Positions 43,331-54,290 of a stretch of 64,000 bases of DNA are shown here, piece after piece; position 1 is the stretch's first letter, and each line of letters opens with the position of its first letter. Below the pieces are notes generated by a model. That model was not told where the DNA came from. It was given only the letters and a program-made list of their open reading frames with translations, and made no database searches. This DNA comes from Amanita rubescens (Eukaryota > Basidiomycota > Agaricomycetes > Agaricales > Amanitaceae), in NCBI GenBank assembly GCA_015039365.1, contig WION01000080.1, forward strand, positions 1-64,000, in the 5' to 3' direction. A program made the translations under genes and the position numbers.

Positions 43331-43566
43331 AATCCTAACACTACAATTAGTGGAGTATTTTTATGTCTCAATGATAGGGTTATTACAATTATTCTAAGGG
43401 TTATTACACTATATTCTAAGGGTTACAGGCATTTGGTGGGGTGGATGTATCAAAGTCATCTGGACCCTGAAATGACCAGTTACGACTGGTCATGGAGATA
43501 GACCAATTTTGTATGACTGCAACCACAACTTTGTTCAACAAAGTGCAACCTAACTTAGAAAGACTA

Positions 43567-43770
43567 CCTGGACTCCACAATGACTTTCAACACAAGGAGT
43601 CCTCAGGAGTTCACAATGATGCCTGATTCCCATGGTCATGTGACAGGCCACTCTGTGCACCAGCCTACAGGTATATAAGGAGAGGGCATCTACCACATAT
43701 CCCCCAGCTTGCTGCTTCCCTTGGAGATAAGATTAGATGGATAGAGGCAAGCTTAGGTAAGCTTAAGCAG
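43567..43770 (+). mobile_element. C-rich-ended element, continuation with TATA block
   Basis: Resumes the sequence interrupted at 38386 (CCTGGACTCCACAATGAC). It carries GTCATGTGAC, CAGGTATATAAGGAGAGG and the pyrimidine stretch also seen near 27967, then AAGCTTAAGCAGCACTTTAC at its end. Confidence 0.6.
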
Positions 43771-44193
43771 CACTTTACACTCCAACCTCAGTCCAAGTCC
43801 AGTCCAAGTCCAGTCCAAGTGGAGTCTGAGTTCCGTCTGAGTTCCATCTGAGTTCCGTCTGAGTTCCGTCTGAGTTCCATCTGAGTTCCGTCTGAGTTCC
43901 GTCTGAGTTCCATCTGAGTTCCGTCTGAGTTCCGTCTGAGTTCTGTCTGAGTGAGTCCCATCTGAGTTCTGTCTGAATTCTGTCTGAGTTCCATCTGAGT
44001 GAGTCCCATCTGAGTTCCGTCTGAGTTCCGTCTGAGTTCCGTCTGAGTTCTGTCTGAGTGAGTCCCATCTGAGTTCTGTCTGAATTCCGTCTGAGTTCTG
44101 TCTGAGTGAGTCCCATCTGAGTTCCATCTGAATTCTGTCTGAGTTCCGTCTGAGGGCATCTACCACATATCCCCCAGCTTGCTGCTTCCCTGG
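43684..44193. repeat. 42-bp direct repeats bracketing a microsatellite
   Basis: GAGGGCATCTACCACATATC followed by CCCCAGCTTGCTGCTTCCCT occurs at about 43684-43725 and 44152-44193. Between them lie a GATAAGATTAGATGGATAG stretch and the 11-mer array. Confidence 0.8.
43823..44148. repeat. 11-bp tandem repeat (TCTGAGTTCCG)
   Basis: About 30 copies of TCTGAGTTCC[G/A/T], with occasional GAGTGAG extensions. Because 11 is not a multiple of 3 and the minus-strand unit lacks stop codons in any frame, all three minus frames are open for 113-177 codons with the same DGTQTELRRNS-type peptide. These ORFs are artefacts. Confidence 0.92.
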
Positions 44194-44200
44194 GAGCAGA

Positions 44201-44330
44201 CTCCTACCCAGTCTCTCATGGACAGGCGCTTGGGGCTTGACGATGTTATGTAAGCTGCTTCCTCCAGAGAGACTGGCCCTCAACATATGTAAACAAAGGT
44301 GGACCCATGCTGGGCGTCACACTCCGATCA
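44201..44330 (+). repeat. Leader repeat upstream of DUF6589 gene
   Basis: GCAGACTCCTACCCAGTCTC, CTTGACGATGTTATGTAAG, CTCCAGAGAGACTGG and ATGTAAACAAA match the leader at 39299-39418 in the same order. Confidence 0.75.
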
Positions 44331-44480
44331 AGTGCAGAGGTCTTTTCTGGCGTTGAAAAATCACTTTGCAGTGGAGTTTCATTCTAAAGATAGAGCCCAA
44401 CATTGTGTAGCGTAGATGAATGATAGCGTAGTAGAGGCCATACTAGTATATGATATACACATATTTCTTTCCCTTCCAGT

Positions 44481-47035
44481 GTCCACTGCCAGCAACCTGC
44501 CATCCTCGAGATCAATGGATGCTGACACCCTCGAGAAGGACTTTAGCCCTGTCATCTCTGTCCTGCTTGGGAGTGGAATCTCAATTGTGGAACTAATCAC
44601 GGCGCTGCTTAATGAAAAACAGTTCAAGAAGCATTTGTTGACAAAGGATCTGCTTGAAAATGCGAAGATAATCATACAGCTACTGCTCAGCCACGCTTGC
44701 TTACCAGATGATGCTTGTGACATGGCTTGCGTGCTTGCAGAACCCATGTATGCACATGAAATTCGAGCTTTAGCCGATAAAAGTGACTGGCACTTTGGTG
44801 CACAACAAGCTGTGCCCGATGATATTGAGGACTTTGGACTGAATAGGATGGCCGAAGACTTTTCAAAGACTGCACCTAGGGTTTGGGCGCTCCTTGATGC
44901 TTTGCTTAAGGCTCGGAAACGCAAGACATCCTTGCTACTTCAGTCTGCACCTGTGGCTGTTGATACTGGTGATACAGATGAGTTATTTGATCTTGATGAA
45001 GCAAGATTAGAAGGTTCTAGTCAACAAGGAAGTATATCACGCTCACCTCATGCCCAAGAAGCAAACGGGGGCTCAGAAAAGCGTAGTGGTGCTCTCTTGC
45101 AAATTGTATGAACACTTGCATTGAATTTTACGTGCACCATAACTTTGATGTTTGCTAGAAAAAAACAGTTCTGGTCAGTATGATGATGCAAAGCTCAAAT
45201 CAAAAGGCAAATACCTTGGCAAGCATCCTCGGGATATTTCTGCACTCTTGTTGCACACCACAAAAGGTGATAAATGCTCTCGCATCCAATATGTATCATT
45301 CATTACGAGAGCTTGGCGAGACTCGCTGCTTGGCTTTGGCGTACGACAATTTTGACGTTGATCTGAAGATATCTGTTCCGGTGGTTGAGAAGGCAGGTGA
45401 TACACTGAAGCATCTTACCTCTGGGCTGGTATTCCTGCTTCAGCATGGCACGAAACCTGAGGACCTTCGCTATTCAGAATACCTTTGGGTGAAGTCAGAA
45501 TATAATCCCAATAGTGACGGTGTACTATCGACAAACAAGAAGACATACTTTGATCTAGCTATCTTGCTCGTGAACCTAGCGAGCTCAATAGTCGTGATGA
45601 GTTCAATGCCTGGGTCTTCCTTTGTGATCTTCTTGAAAATGTTGAAGGATTTGAGTATCTGCAGAGTGAAGTTGGTCAGCCAAATATAATCGAACAAATT
45701 CCGGTTGTCAAGACTGACATATTCCCTGTGTATGCTATGGATGTCAACAACTCCACAATCAGTGGCAATATCCAGGCAATTGAACAGCTAATGCAACAAG
45801 TTGGATATGGTGGTACTGCTGGTGACGATCAAGATACAGTCGACGTTTCCGAATATGTTGTGCCCGTCCACGGTGATCTTGGAACGGGTGAACGTATTAG
45901 CTCTATTCAAGATCAATGGGCTATTGAAAAAAACCCTTGGGAGCGTTTCCAATATGTCAAATTTTGTCCAGGCTACTTCCACGTCAAGATGGCTGCAGTG
46001 GATGCGGTATGGCACATTGCAATCAAGCCACAACTGGGGTGCAAAGATGAAACCTGTATGATGAAAGACATTGGAATAATTCGCCCAAGGGAAACAGGAA
46101 CAATCACCTCAAAATGCGAATTTTGTCGCATGCATCAGGTTGCGGGTCATGTTGGAATTGCTCAGAGACTGGACTGCTGGCGGATTGTGATTCAAAGGAA
46201 GTTCCCTGAATATGACACGCTTGAAGATTTTGCCAAATTGAAACCGGGCCTTGATGAGCTGAAAACATTGGCTTCTGAATTATCTCAAGAATTTGTGGCC
46301 AATGATCATCTGAAATATGAACATTTCAAGTCCATTGATGAGCGGGATCAGCAATTTGAAAATGCCAAGCTAATACAACGGTATCTTTTACTTTACAAAG
46401 AACTTTCATATGCTATGAATGTCAGTGACATTGGACAGCTTGAGCAATGTCTACTCTTATGGATTCCCCTGTTCAAAGCAACGGGAAAGCATAAATACGC
46501 AGCAGCAATGGAGAAGCATCTAATTGAAACTCACTTTGACTATCCTGCGCCCCTTTGCCAAGCTATCAGATATAATTCGCTTGTCAATCCTACCAGCAAA
46601 GCTGGGAAGTTCCATGGTGTGGATTGGGTTGTAGAAGCAATGAACTGTGAAATCAAAGTCAAGCATGGTGGTCAAGGTTCCAACCGATCTGCCGAACACA
46701 TGATAGCAGAATCAGCTCTCATTGGAACCTTCCAAGCAATTAATGATTCAATTGAACACAACCTACATTTATATTCGACATCTGCACATGGGGCACCAGA
46801 CATGCGACGGACAATCGGTGAACTTCACCGAAGCTTCTTACACTCCTCACCACGCCATTTCACTCCCAGTAGGAAAAGCTTGTATTGCGTACTGGACATG
46901 TTGAACAAAGGGTTGGAACTACTTCATAACAAGTACAGACATGGAGGGGATGCAGATGGTGCTGACAAGGATGAAAATGACATGCTACAACCTGAATGCG
47001 ATGAGTACGACCGTCATTGGAGGATATTGCTATAG
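44481..47035 (+). pseudogene. DUF6589-domain protein
   Basis: The first block (after an AG at 44480) reads MDADTLEKDFSPVISVLLGS and HACLPDDACDMACV. Intron 45106-45158 is followed by SMMMQSSNQKANTLASILGI, YDNFDVDLKISVPVVEKAGD, TLKHLTSGLVFLLQHG and, after a frameshift near 45563, FNAWVFLCDLLENVEGFEYL, PVYAMDVNNSTISGNIQAIE, VVPVHGDLGTGERISSIQ and YFHVKMAAVDAVWHI. Near the end comes GVDWVVEAMNCEIKVKHGGQ. This is the conserved core of the DUF6589 family, an expanded Agaricomycete family of unknown function that usually sits among transposons. About 25 residues seem missing after VINALAS. With the frameshift it is probably inactive, although the last 435 codons are intact. Confidence 0.8.
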
Positions 47036-47510
47036 AGTTGTTGTAATTCCTGTGATTGAAAGATAAATTGTTCATCTGGAAGCTGTGACAAATTCTGGTA
47101 ATGGAACAGTGAATGAGGCGTTGGTTGAGAGAACGAGCCAGCGACAGAGCCAGAAACTATCGGGTTAGGTACAGAAATCATAGCAGAGGATGTTGATGAG
47201 CCTGCATGGGGTGTTGAACTGATACATGGTATATTCTCCTTGCCTTGCTGCGCCTTGCATTTCTTGGTGCTTCGCACTGAAAATTTTGATTAATTACATT
47301 GCAGAGTAACAGTGGATAAATGTACTAGTATGACCTTCTTCATGGCATAGGCTGCATTTTGGTCGTTTCCACAGAGCTTTTGCTCGTGAAGGCACACTGT
47401 TTTGCCCCATAAGTGACTCGGACAGTGGTAACGTTGCAGTGGCATAAGGTATAGAGTTGATGGGAAATTGCGTAGCTGGTGGCTCAAATGGAGTAGCTGC
47501 CAGTGGTAGC
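47014..47510 (-). pseudogene. Zinc-knuckle protein C-terminal fragment
   Basis: The minus exon ending at 47326 and the exon from 47276 to 47014 join across a 49-nt intron to give CSLCHEEGHTMRSTKKC, a Cys-x2-Cys-x4-His-type knuckle. The tail is Ser/Pro/Gln-rich and ends YQNLSQLPDEQFIFQSQELQ. Such a knuckle ends many fungal transposases, but the upstream part is cut off by the C-rich-ended element near 47514. It converges on the DUF6589 gene, overlapping its last 22 bp. Confidence 0.5.
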
Positions 47511-47513
47511 AGT

Positions 47514-49883
47514 ACTTTACACTCCCCCCCCAGTATGATAAGAGTCCTATAGGAATCCCTGATTCCTATAGGATTCTGATAACAATCTGATAAGATTTTG
47601 AAAAATGCTAAAAATGTTCCCAAAGTAGATATTTGCATTTGTTTATGTTTGTTTGCACAAAATAAACAATATGGGCATCATTTGACAGCATTTTTTGAAG
47701 GTATGAGTTTGGAGGGGCTGTGGATTGTTGTTTGGTATTGCTTGGTGTTATTTATGCTTGCAATAAAATCTCAAAAATACTTTAAAAATGCAGAAAAATC
47801 ATGTGATCTAGGGCATGTAGGGATTTGGGGACCAAATAAAGCCAAACTTGAGATATTTGCAAAATACATTTTTTCAGACAAGTCTGAGAGAATTGACAAG
47901 TAAAAATAATTAAAAATGCCAAAACTCATTTCATCAACAACATGCAAGAATTATGTCACCATCACCATTCCATGTGCCATGACCACTTGCAAAGCCACAA
48001 TGCAACACAATTCAGTCAAGGATTTCTGGTGATGTGATAGTCAGTGTAGTTTGGTCTGTTGTAGGAAGTTGAGGTTGCTGATGGTTCAATGGTAGCAGAA
48101 GTCAATCACTTGCAGTGACTTGTTCAACAGTGAGTAATTGCTTCAGAGGTCAACAGTAGTGGATGTAGTCACCTATGGGTCAAGGCCAACATGATCAACT
48201 CTACCTGCATGCCAAAAGTGGGCTCCATGTGCAGTTGCAGTGTAGAGATTGCCACTTAGTATGAATCAGATCCAGTGGTTGTGTCATGATCAATTTCCAC
48301 AATGTGGCCACTGTTGTTGCTGGCAACAGTGGCCATCAATCACCTATGACATTGCAGAGAGAGTTGTCAGAGGTCATGAACAAATGTGAGAAGGTTGTGG
48401 TTATGAGGATTTGTGGCTACTATGTATGTATTGAAGTCAAGTTTCAACTAGGGGAGGACTCAGAACTGGGAGCAGAGATGAGTTGTTGGTTATGTTGGTT
48501 ATCTGGTGATCACATGGTGGTGAGTAGTTGTTAGCAGCATAATGACAACCAGCCTACTAAACATCCACACTAAAAACATATGTATTGAACTCCATAATCA
48601 AGAGAACAATGACACACTGAATTAGTCAACCATACATATAGTAAAATGAGTAAGTAGAAAAATAAGTGGGCCTGTCCAACCAATCAGGTGTGCATAATTT
48701 GGGAGTCCATACCATAAACAGATCAGTGACTCTTTAATGGTGGCTGACATGGTAATTGTCAACTTCCACCTCTCAACAATTGTCTACAATTTAGTAAACA
48801 TGCCCAGTTAAATGAGAGAAACAACTAATTTGGAGACTATGGGCCACCAAGTGGCAAATCCAACTCAAGGACAACCAGGATTATGTGACTAGGATCAGAG
48901 CCATCACATGTTTCCTTTGCTTCTCACAGCATGGTCCACCTTGACATGTGGTGCTTGCCACTGCAGTGGTGTTAAAGTTGTGTTAAAACATCTTGCAGGG
49001 CTTGGGTCACATAAGACTCAGCCTCATTACATTTAACCTTGGAATAACTATGTATCTCAAAGTGCACCTGAGGCTCATGTTCACAAGTATAGGCTATATA
49101 CATACCAGCAGTGTTACCAGAGGTACTAGTTTTCTCACAATTTAGGTGTCAAGTGGAAATGTGACAATGGCAATGTGGCCACTGCTAATGCTGGCTTCCA
49201 CATAGCATTGTGATATATGTATGACTCAGCCTAATCACATTGATTTTTCCATATATTTTAAGACTTTTGAAATTTAGTCTTGTTTGGCATGTTCATTCCT
49301 GCACATTTGAGATGCCACAATTTTTTAGGCATTTTTTTGCAGATTGTTTGAGGCATGTCACAAACATGTCACACACCCCTACACATGTCCATTCTCAAAC
49401 ATCCTAACAAATGTGGTGAAAGAAGCTGAATATTCTCCATTTTCCACCAAACATATAAACAAATATAAACAAATACAAATATTAGCACTACATAATTTTT
49501 GGGTATTTTTCAACATTTTTTTAGATTTTTTAAGAGGGTTTTGGTGCTTTCAGCACTGTTTCTAGAGGTACATATTTAAACATCAGAAGTGGAGCCCACA
49601 GCACCTACCACTTTCAAATATATGTAAATATATACAAACAAGCTCAAAATAGCAATACTACATGTCTTTCTACTGTATTTATGCATAGTCTGATTAAACT
49701 CTTATTAAACTCCCATAGGATGAGTCCTATTCACTCCTATTAAAGTCCAATAACTCCAATAGGACTCTCATTGGAATGAAGTAGGATTTCTCAGCCAAAA
49801 TGGCTGACAACCATATGTATCAGAATCCTATAGGAATCCTATAGGAATCCGACAATTCCTATAGGATTCCTATGGGTAAGGGG
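47514..49883. mobile_element. C-rich/G-rich-ended element, 2.4 kb
   Basis: The left end TTTACACTCCCCCCCCAG is followed by TCCTATAGGAATCCC. The right end mirrors it (AATTCCTATAGGATTCCTAT, then GGGGGGGGGAGTGTAAT). The interior (47600-49780) is AT-rich and shows no transposase. An 82-codon ORF at 48286 is unassigned. The segment around GGCTTTATTTGGTCC / AAATATCTCAAGTTTG near 47830 reappears at 54300-54490. Confidence 0.55.
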
Positions 49884-50017
49884 GGGGGAGTGTAATGACC
49901 TCGATTTCTCAGCCAAAATGGCTGACAACCATATGTATCAGAATCCTATAGGAATCCTATAGGAATCCGACAATTCCTATAGGATTCCTATGGGTAAGGG
50001 GGGGGGAGTGTAATGAC
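49788..50017. repeat. 115-bp tandem duplication of the G-rich end
   Basis: The block from TTTCTCAGCCAAAATGGCTG through AGGGGGGGGGAGTGTAATG to ACCTC occurs twice in a row, nearly perfectly, at the right end of the element. Confidence 0.9.
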
Positions 50018-50462
50018 CTCCAAAAGTTTTACCTTTCGGTGTAGTTTTGACTGCTGCTTTCGGTGTAGAGACTGCGCTTCTGTGCTGTAGGTTTTCGGGC
50101 AAGTTATCTGGGTTTCCTTCTATCCACTTTGGTCCTTTGAAGAAATTGTCTGGTACGAATTCGTATGTGAGTTCTGATTCAGGGCCTGGGTTATATCCTC
50201 CCCAACGTTTGGTGTTTTCGTCAAATTCGACTTCAAATCCTAGGAGGTAGTATTTGTCGTTGAATCGATGATAGAATGCATTGTTGGGTGGTCTATTGGC
50301 TCTCTGTGGTATCCAAAACTCTGATGTTGGTACGAGACTGTGGTCTTTCGAATATTTCCAAAGGTGGTCCTTAGGGTCGTTGTAGATAGCGATGTGATCT
50401 AGATAATAATGTCCTCTTGTTCCTCTTGTAGCACGGTTAGGCGGTGTTCTCTGTTGATCCAA
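50018..50462 (-). pseudogene. Gypsy leader/gag-like protein fragment
   Basis: The minus-strand ORF starts immediately inside the LTR ending at 50469 (DQQRTPPNRATRGTRG, TTG as first codon). It reads DHIAIYNDPKDHLWKY, SEFWIPQRANRPPNNAFYHR and GFEVEFDENTKRWGG, ending in a Lys/Thr-rich tail STPKAAVKTTPKGK. It is then cut by the G-rich-ended repeat. Position right after an LTR suggests the 5' coding of a gypsy element; no zinc knuckle or enzyme domain remains. Confidence 0.45.
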
Positions 50463-50468
50463 AATTGT

Positions 50469-51091
50469 TGCAGGCTGACCGGTAACCTACGGGCCGGTTC
50501 TCCGGAAGTTCGATAGTTATCTTGTGTTTCACCAACGAGGTAATACTCGGGTATCGTTTTGATAAGTTCGACTTAATTGTTATGATCACGTCAATCTCCT
50601 CCTACGATGTGTCCACGCTATGAGCGCTTGACAAAGTAGACTAAGTCCAACGGACAAGTCAAACAATAGGTGAACGGATAAGCTAAGTAATAAGACGACT
50701 AGAAGAAGTCTTATACTTGAGAGCGATAATGAACGGAGTGTGTACGACGTTCTTTAGGTGAGATGAGGTGATATTGACAAGAACAAACTAAGTCGAACTT
50801 AAGGTTCAACGTTACAGTACATCGGTTTATATACATGTATGGAAACACAGCCGTATCATAAGTAGAACAAAGGTGATAGCAAGTATAGGTAAAACAGGGG
50901 GCATAGGGGATGGTACGCGTATGAACAAGGGGTTGGACATAGGGTAAACGGAATGGGGATTGATAAGGGAACGAGGTGGTCCATTTGATGAACATAATGG
51001 GGATGTGACGAAGGGATAGGCATATACGAAAAAGTAAGCATGTCCGACGTGTCATGTAATCATAATGTAGGAGTCCGTACCGTGTTTGTAA
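50469..51091 (-). mobile_element. Gypsy LTR, about 620 bp
   Basis: On the minus strand it runs from TGTTACAAACACGGTACGG (51091) to CCTGCAACA (50469) and is followed by the gag-like ORF. The sequence includes TTATATACATG as a possible TATA region. It truncates the chromovirus on its right. Boundaries are by TG...CA ends and are approximate. Confidence 0.55.
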
Positions 51092-51110
51092 CAGAGATGA
51101 TCTACACAAA

Positions 51111-53179
51111 ATGGAGAATGAGTTAAGAAAGATAAACTCACGACAATGGGAAGAGAAGGTCAGGAAGGCGGTGGAAAACAAAGAAGATGGATGGCGAGTG
51201 AGAGAAGGAGGATTGGTGACGTGGCATGAAAGGGTGTATGTTCCAAAGGTCCCAAAACTACGGGAACAATTCATAGCAGAACATCATCGCTGGGGACATT
51301 CAGGGATAGACAAAACGATCGAACTAATGTTACGAAACTACTGGTGGCCAGGAATGAGGAAGGACGTAGAGGATTATGTGCGCAGTTGTTGAACCTGTCA
51401 GATGGTAAAACCAGATTGACAAAAGAAAGCGGCGCCACTTCATCCCAACGAAGTACCTAGAGGACCATGGAGCGTTGAAACGATCAGAAGAAGGCCGATG
51501 CGGAAGTGCGTTCGGCCAAAGGGGCTACAGAGATCAGTCCGAACTTGGGTGTCTCGGGTGCAGAGAGAGTGCCGAAGACGAAGGTAAATGAGTGGAAGGT
51601 GTCCGAAGCACCGAGGAACGAAGGGAACCAAAGGAATCGAACTTGGAACGAAGCTGGGGTGATAATTTGCTAACTACAACTACGTACACAATGGTATATA
51701 TACTACGGAGGCACGAGGTGACCATGTGACAATTCCTGCACCGAGTCCGAGGCCTGTGCATGCATCCGAACACAAACGATCATCCTCCGGGGTCGAGCAT
51801 AGGCTCAGAGTGCTTTGGGGAGCTTCGGAAGGTTTCGGAGATCGGTTCCAATGTAGCCGGAATCGGCTCGTTACAGCGTGATCTCAGTAGACATGATCAG
51901 ACCGCTACCTGAATCCAAAGGGTTTAACGCGGTACTTGTAGTAGTAGACTGATTCACAAAAAAGGCGTACTTCATACCCACGAATACGACACTGTCAAGC
52001 GAAGGAGTGGCGGTGTTGTTCCGAGATCATGTCTTCCGAGAACATGGGATACCGGAGAAAGTGATTAGCAACCGAGGACCGCAATTCGTGTCGAAATTCA
52101 TGAAAGAATTGTACCAGGTGCTCCGGATTAAAGCCAACCCCTCGATGGCGTACCACCCTCAAACCGATGGACAGATGGAACAAGTAAATCAAGAAGTAAA
52201 AGAATTCTTGACAATGTTCGTAAATCATCAGCAAGATGATTGGAGCGACTGGTTGGCAGTAGCTCAATTCTGTCATAACGATCGAGTACATTCGGCAATG
52301 GGATTCTCCCCTTTCTTCTTGAACAATGGACGAAATCCAAACAAGGGACTCGAGTTAACGATGGAACGGAAGGTACAAGCAGTAGATGAATGGATTGATT
52401 GACTTGTAGAGGCATGCAATCAAGCGCGACGGGGGTTGAATAAAGCCACAGAAAATATGCGGAGACAATACAATAAAAAGAGGAAGCTGACATGAGACTA
52501 TCGAGCGGGAGACAAAGTATATATCAGCACTCAAGATCTCCCATCCTTACAAGTGACGAAAAAGTTAGAAGGGAAATTTGTAGGACCTTACGAGGTAGTA
52601 GAGAGGGTAGGATTAGCAGCCTATCGAATCAGAATACTGGCATCTTGGAAAATCTATAACGTCTTCAATGAAGTATTATTGAAACCTCACACACCGGCCA
52701 AGTTTCCGAGACAGAAGGCTCAAGAAAAAGAATGGGATAAGAAGAAGGAAGAGGATCATGCAAAGAGGGATGAGGAGTTTGAAGTAGAGGAAGTGATCGA
52801 TAGCAGGCAAAGGATGCAGAAAGGAACGAGGACGGGGAGATTGGAGTATTTGGTGAAGTGGAAGGGATACCCGAATGAGGAGGCAACATGGGAACCGGCG
52901 GATAACCTCGAGAACGCTCATCGCAAAGTCCAGGTGTTTCATAAGAAGAAACCAAGTGCGCCGCAACCCTTAGCGATGCCAGCCAAGTTTTTCCAGAGGT
53001 ATCACAACTATACCGATCCGTCAGTACCTTGGAAACTATTCAGTTGGGAAGATGGGAAATTCGACGAAGGGTATCTGAAGAACATGAATAAGAAGTGGGC
53101 CAAGTGGAAGTATATGCAAAAGATGGCAAACGAGGATGATGATTCTCGGGACGAGAATCTTGAAGAGGGGGTGATGTAA
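51111..53179 (+). pseudogene. Chromovirus (gypsy) integrase with chromodomain
   Basis: The 5' part of pol is missing. The remaining order is an H2C2 zinc domain (EHHRWGHSGIDKTIELMLRN, YWWPGMRKDVEDYVRSC), then the integrase core (ISVDMIRPLPESKGFNAVLV, GIPEKVISNRGPQFVSKF, NPSMAYHPQTDGQMEQVN). A GPY/F-like region (LEGKFVGPYEVVERVG) comes next, and a C-terminal chromodomain (EFEVEEVIDSRQ, RLEYLVKWKGYPNEEATW). The chromodomain targets integration to chromatin marks in related elements. A solo LTR at 51476 and several point stops (for example at 51390-51392, after YVRSC, and near 52402) inactivate it. The final stop TAA lies just inside the 3' LTR. Confidence 0.9.
51476..51875 (-). mobile_element. 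Solo LTR inside integrase
   Basis: A 400-bp segment bounded by TGAAACG and CGTTACA (minus start TGTAACGAGCC). Flanked by GCGT on both sides (51472-51475 and 51876-51879). Excision with one GCGT restores the integrase frame as GPWSVISVDM. Confidence 0.85.
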
Positions 53180-53433
53180 CGGTCAATATTTCATTATCAT
53201 TTCATTTTCTTATCTTTTCTTTTATCTACAAGAAGTTCCCATGCTTACCTAAGGATTCCGCAGAACAACAGCGTGGGAGTAACAAGCCTGAGTATATATA
53301 CCTGAATGCTACCTATGTATTCCTTAGTCTTATGATTGTTTCTATTGTCCATAGATGCAATCTGATTCTCATTCCTCATCTGTGTTTCTAGTCTCGAGTG
53401 TCCTAGTGATTGTGTTGGGATCACCTCCTAACA
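53175..53433 (+). mobile_element. Chromovirus 3' LTR
   Basis: Follows a purine tract (CTTGAAGAGGGGGTGA), starts TGTAACGGTCAATATT and ends CACCTCCTAACA. It includes CCTGAGTATATATACC as a TATA candidate. The right boundary is an estimate from the TG...CA rule. Confidence 0.6.
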
Positions 53434-53440
53434 CCATTAG

Positions 53441-53600
53441 TACAGTATCACCATTGGTGGAGGTTTTTTTATTACCCTAGTTGATCTAAAAATACTCCAC
53501 CCATTATAGTATCACCATTGGCGGAGTTTGTTTACCTTAGTTGACCTAAATTGACCTAAAAATACTCTGCCCATTACAGTATCACCATTGGCAGAGTATT
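53441..53600. repeat. Tandem repeat, three copies of 64-70 bp
   Basis: AGTATCACCATTGG at 53444, 53508 and 53578 with AAATACTC[C/T][A/G]CCCATTA between. Related to the GGGCAGAGTATTTT repeats at 38572. Confidence 0.75.
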
Positions 53601-53609
53601 TTCTACCTT

Positions 53610-53790
53610 AGTTGACCAGTTCATGACAAGTTAAGACTGGTTTGTGACAAAATCTGGTTGCAACTGGTCTTTTGTGGTTGCAGTCCGGTCCTTCCAGATT
53701 TAGGCATTCTGAAAGACCGGTCTTGGCCCGATTGCCCTAAAAATAGCTAAAAAACCGGACCCAACTGGACTTTAAAACCCTAGTGGGGAA
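53610..53790. repeat. hAT-like subterminal-repeat fragment
   Basis: CTGGTTTGTGACAAAATCTG, TTGCAGTCCGGTCC and similar motifs; no coding. Confidence 0.4.
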
Positions 53791-54019
53791 GGTTGGACAT
53801 CCTAGATTCCTAGCAGTATAAGACCCTCATACTCCACCACAATCATCATCCATACTAGGGGACCAGAGCTTTGTTTATGACAGCCTGGGTAAGGTAATAA
53901 GGAAAGTGGAGATGAACAGGATTCAGTGATTCTGATGCCATCTTTATTGTATATTAACTTGGAACTTGAAGATCATAGATTCATAACAAACATCTTACAA
54001 ACTTTTGCACATGTGACAT

Positions 54020-54290
54020 GGCTTATATTATATTGATATTTATGTTGTCTTTTGTAGTTTTACATCAATTTCAACATTGCAATTGATTGTATGGGAGCCA
54101 TAGGGACATGGAAAACAATGTAAGGACTGGTCCTAACTGGTCTTTTTTCTGAATTTAGACTGGTCTAGCAGTCTTAAGCGGTCTGGTTCCAGTCTTTTTG
54201 ATATCAGGGACACCCTGGGACTGGTCCAGTCTCAGTCTTTCCAAAAAAGGCAATAAAGACTGGACCAGACTGGACTTTAAAACTCTAGCC
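54020..54290. repeat. 3' part of the hAT-type MITE family
   Basis: GTATGGGAGCCATAGGGACA to AAGACTGGACCAGACTGG matches the end of the 39685-40741 element, with GACCGG replaced by GACTGG-like motifs. Confidence 0.65.

Larger units (their letters stand above)
38387..43566. mobile_element. 5.2-kb TIR-bounded block with 8-bp duplication
   Basis: The left end TATGTAGTCTTTCCAAGTTA and right end AACCTAACTTAGAAAGACTA are inverted. CCTGGACT occurs on both sides (38379-38386 and 43567-43574). The uninterrupted relative at 58709-58740 serves as an empty site. Eight-base duplication fits hAT elements. The block contains several smaller repeats and a RecQ-like pseudogene but no recognised hAT transposase. 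Confidence 0.65.

Noticed and set aside
43753..44286. 177-codon Asn/Asp/Gly/Thr/Gln repeat protein on the minus strand
   Set aside because: By-product of an 11-bp tandem repeat without stops in any minus frame; the same peptide appears in all three frames.
50711..51274. 187-codon minus-strand ORF
   Set aside because: Lies across a gypsy LTR and the antisense of integrase coding; composition is Ser/Thr/Tyr-rich with no recognisable domain.
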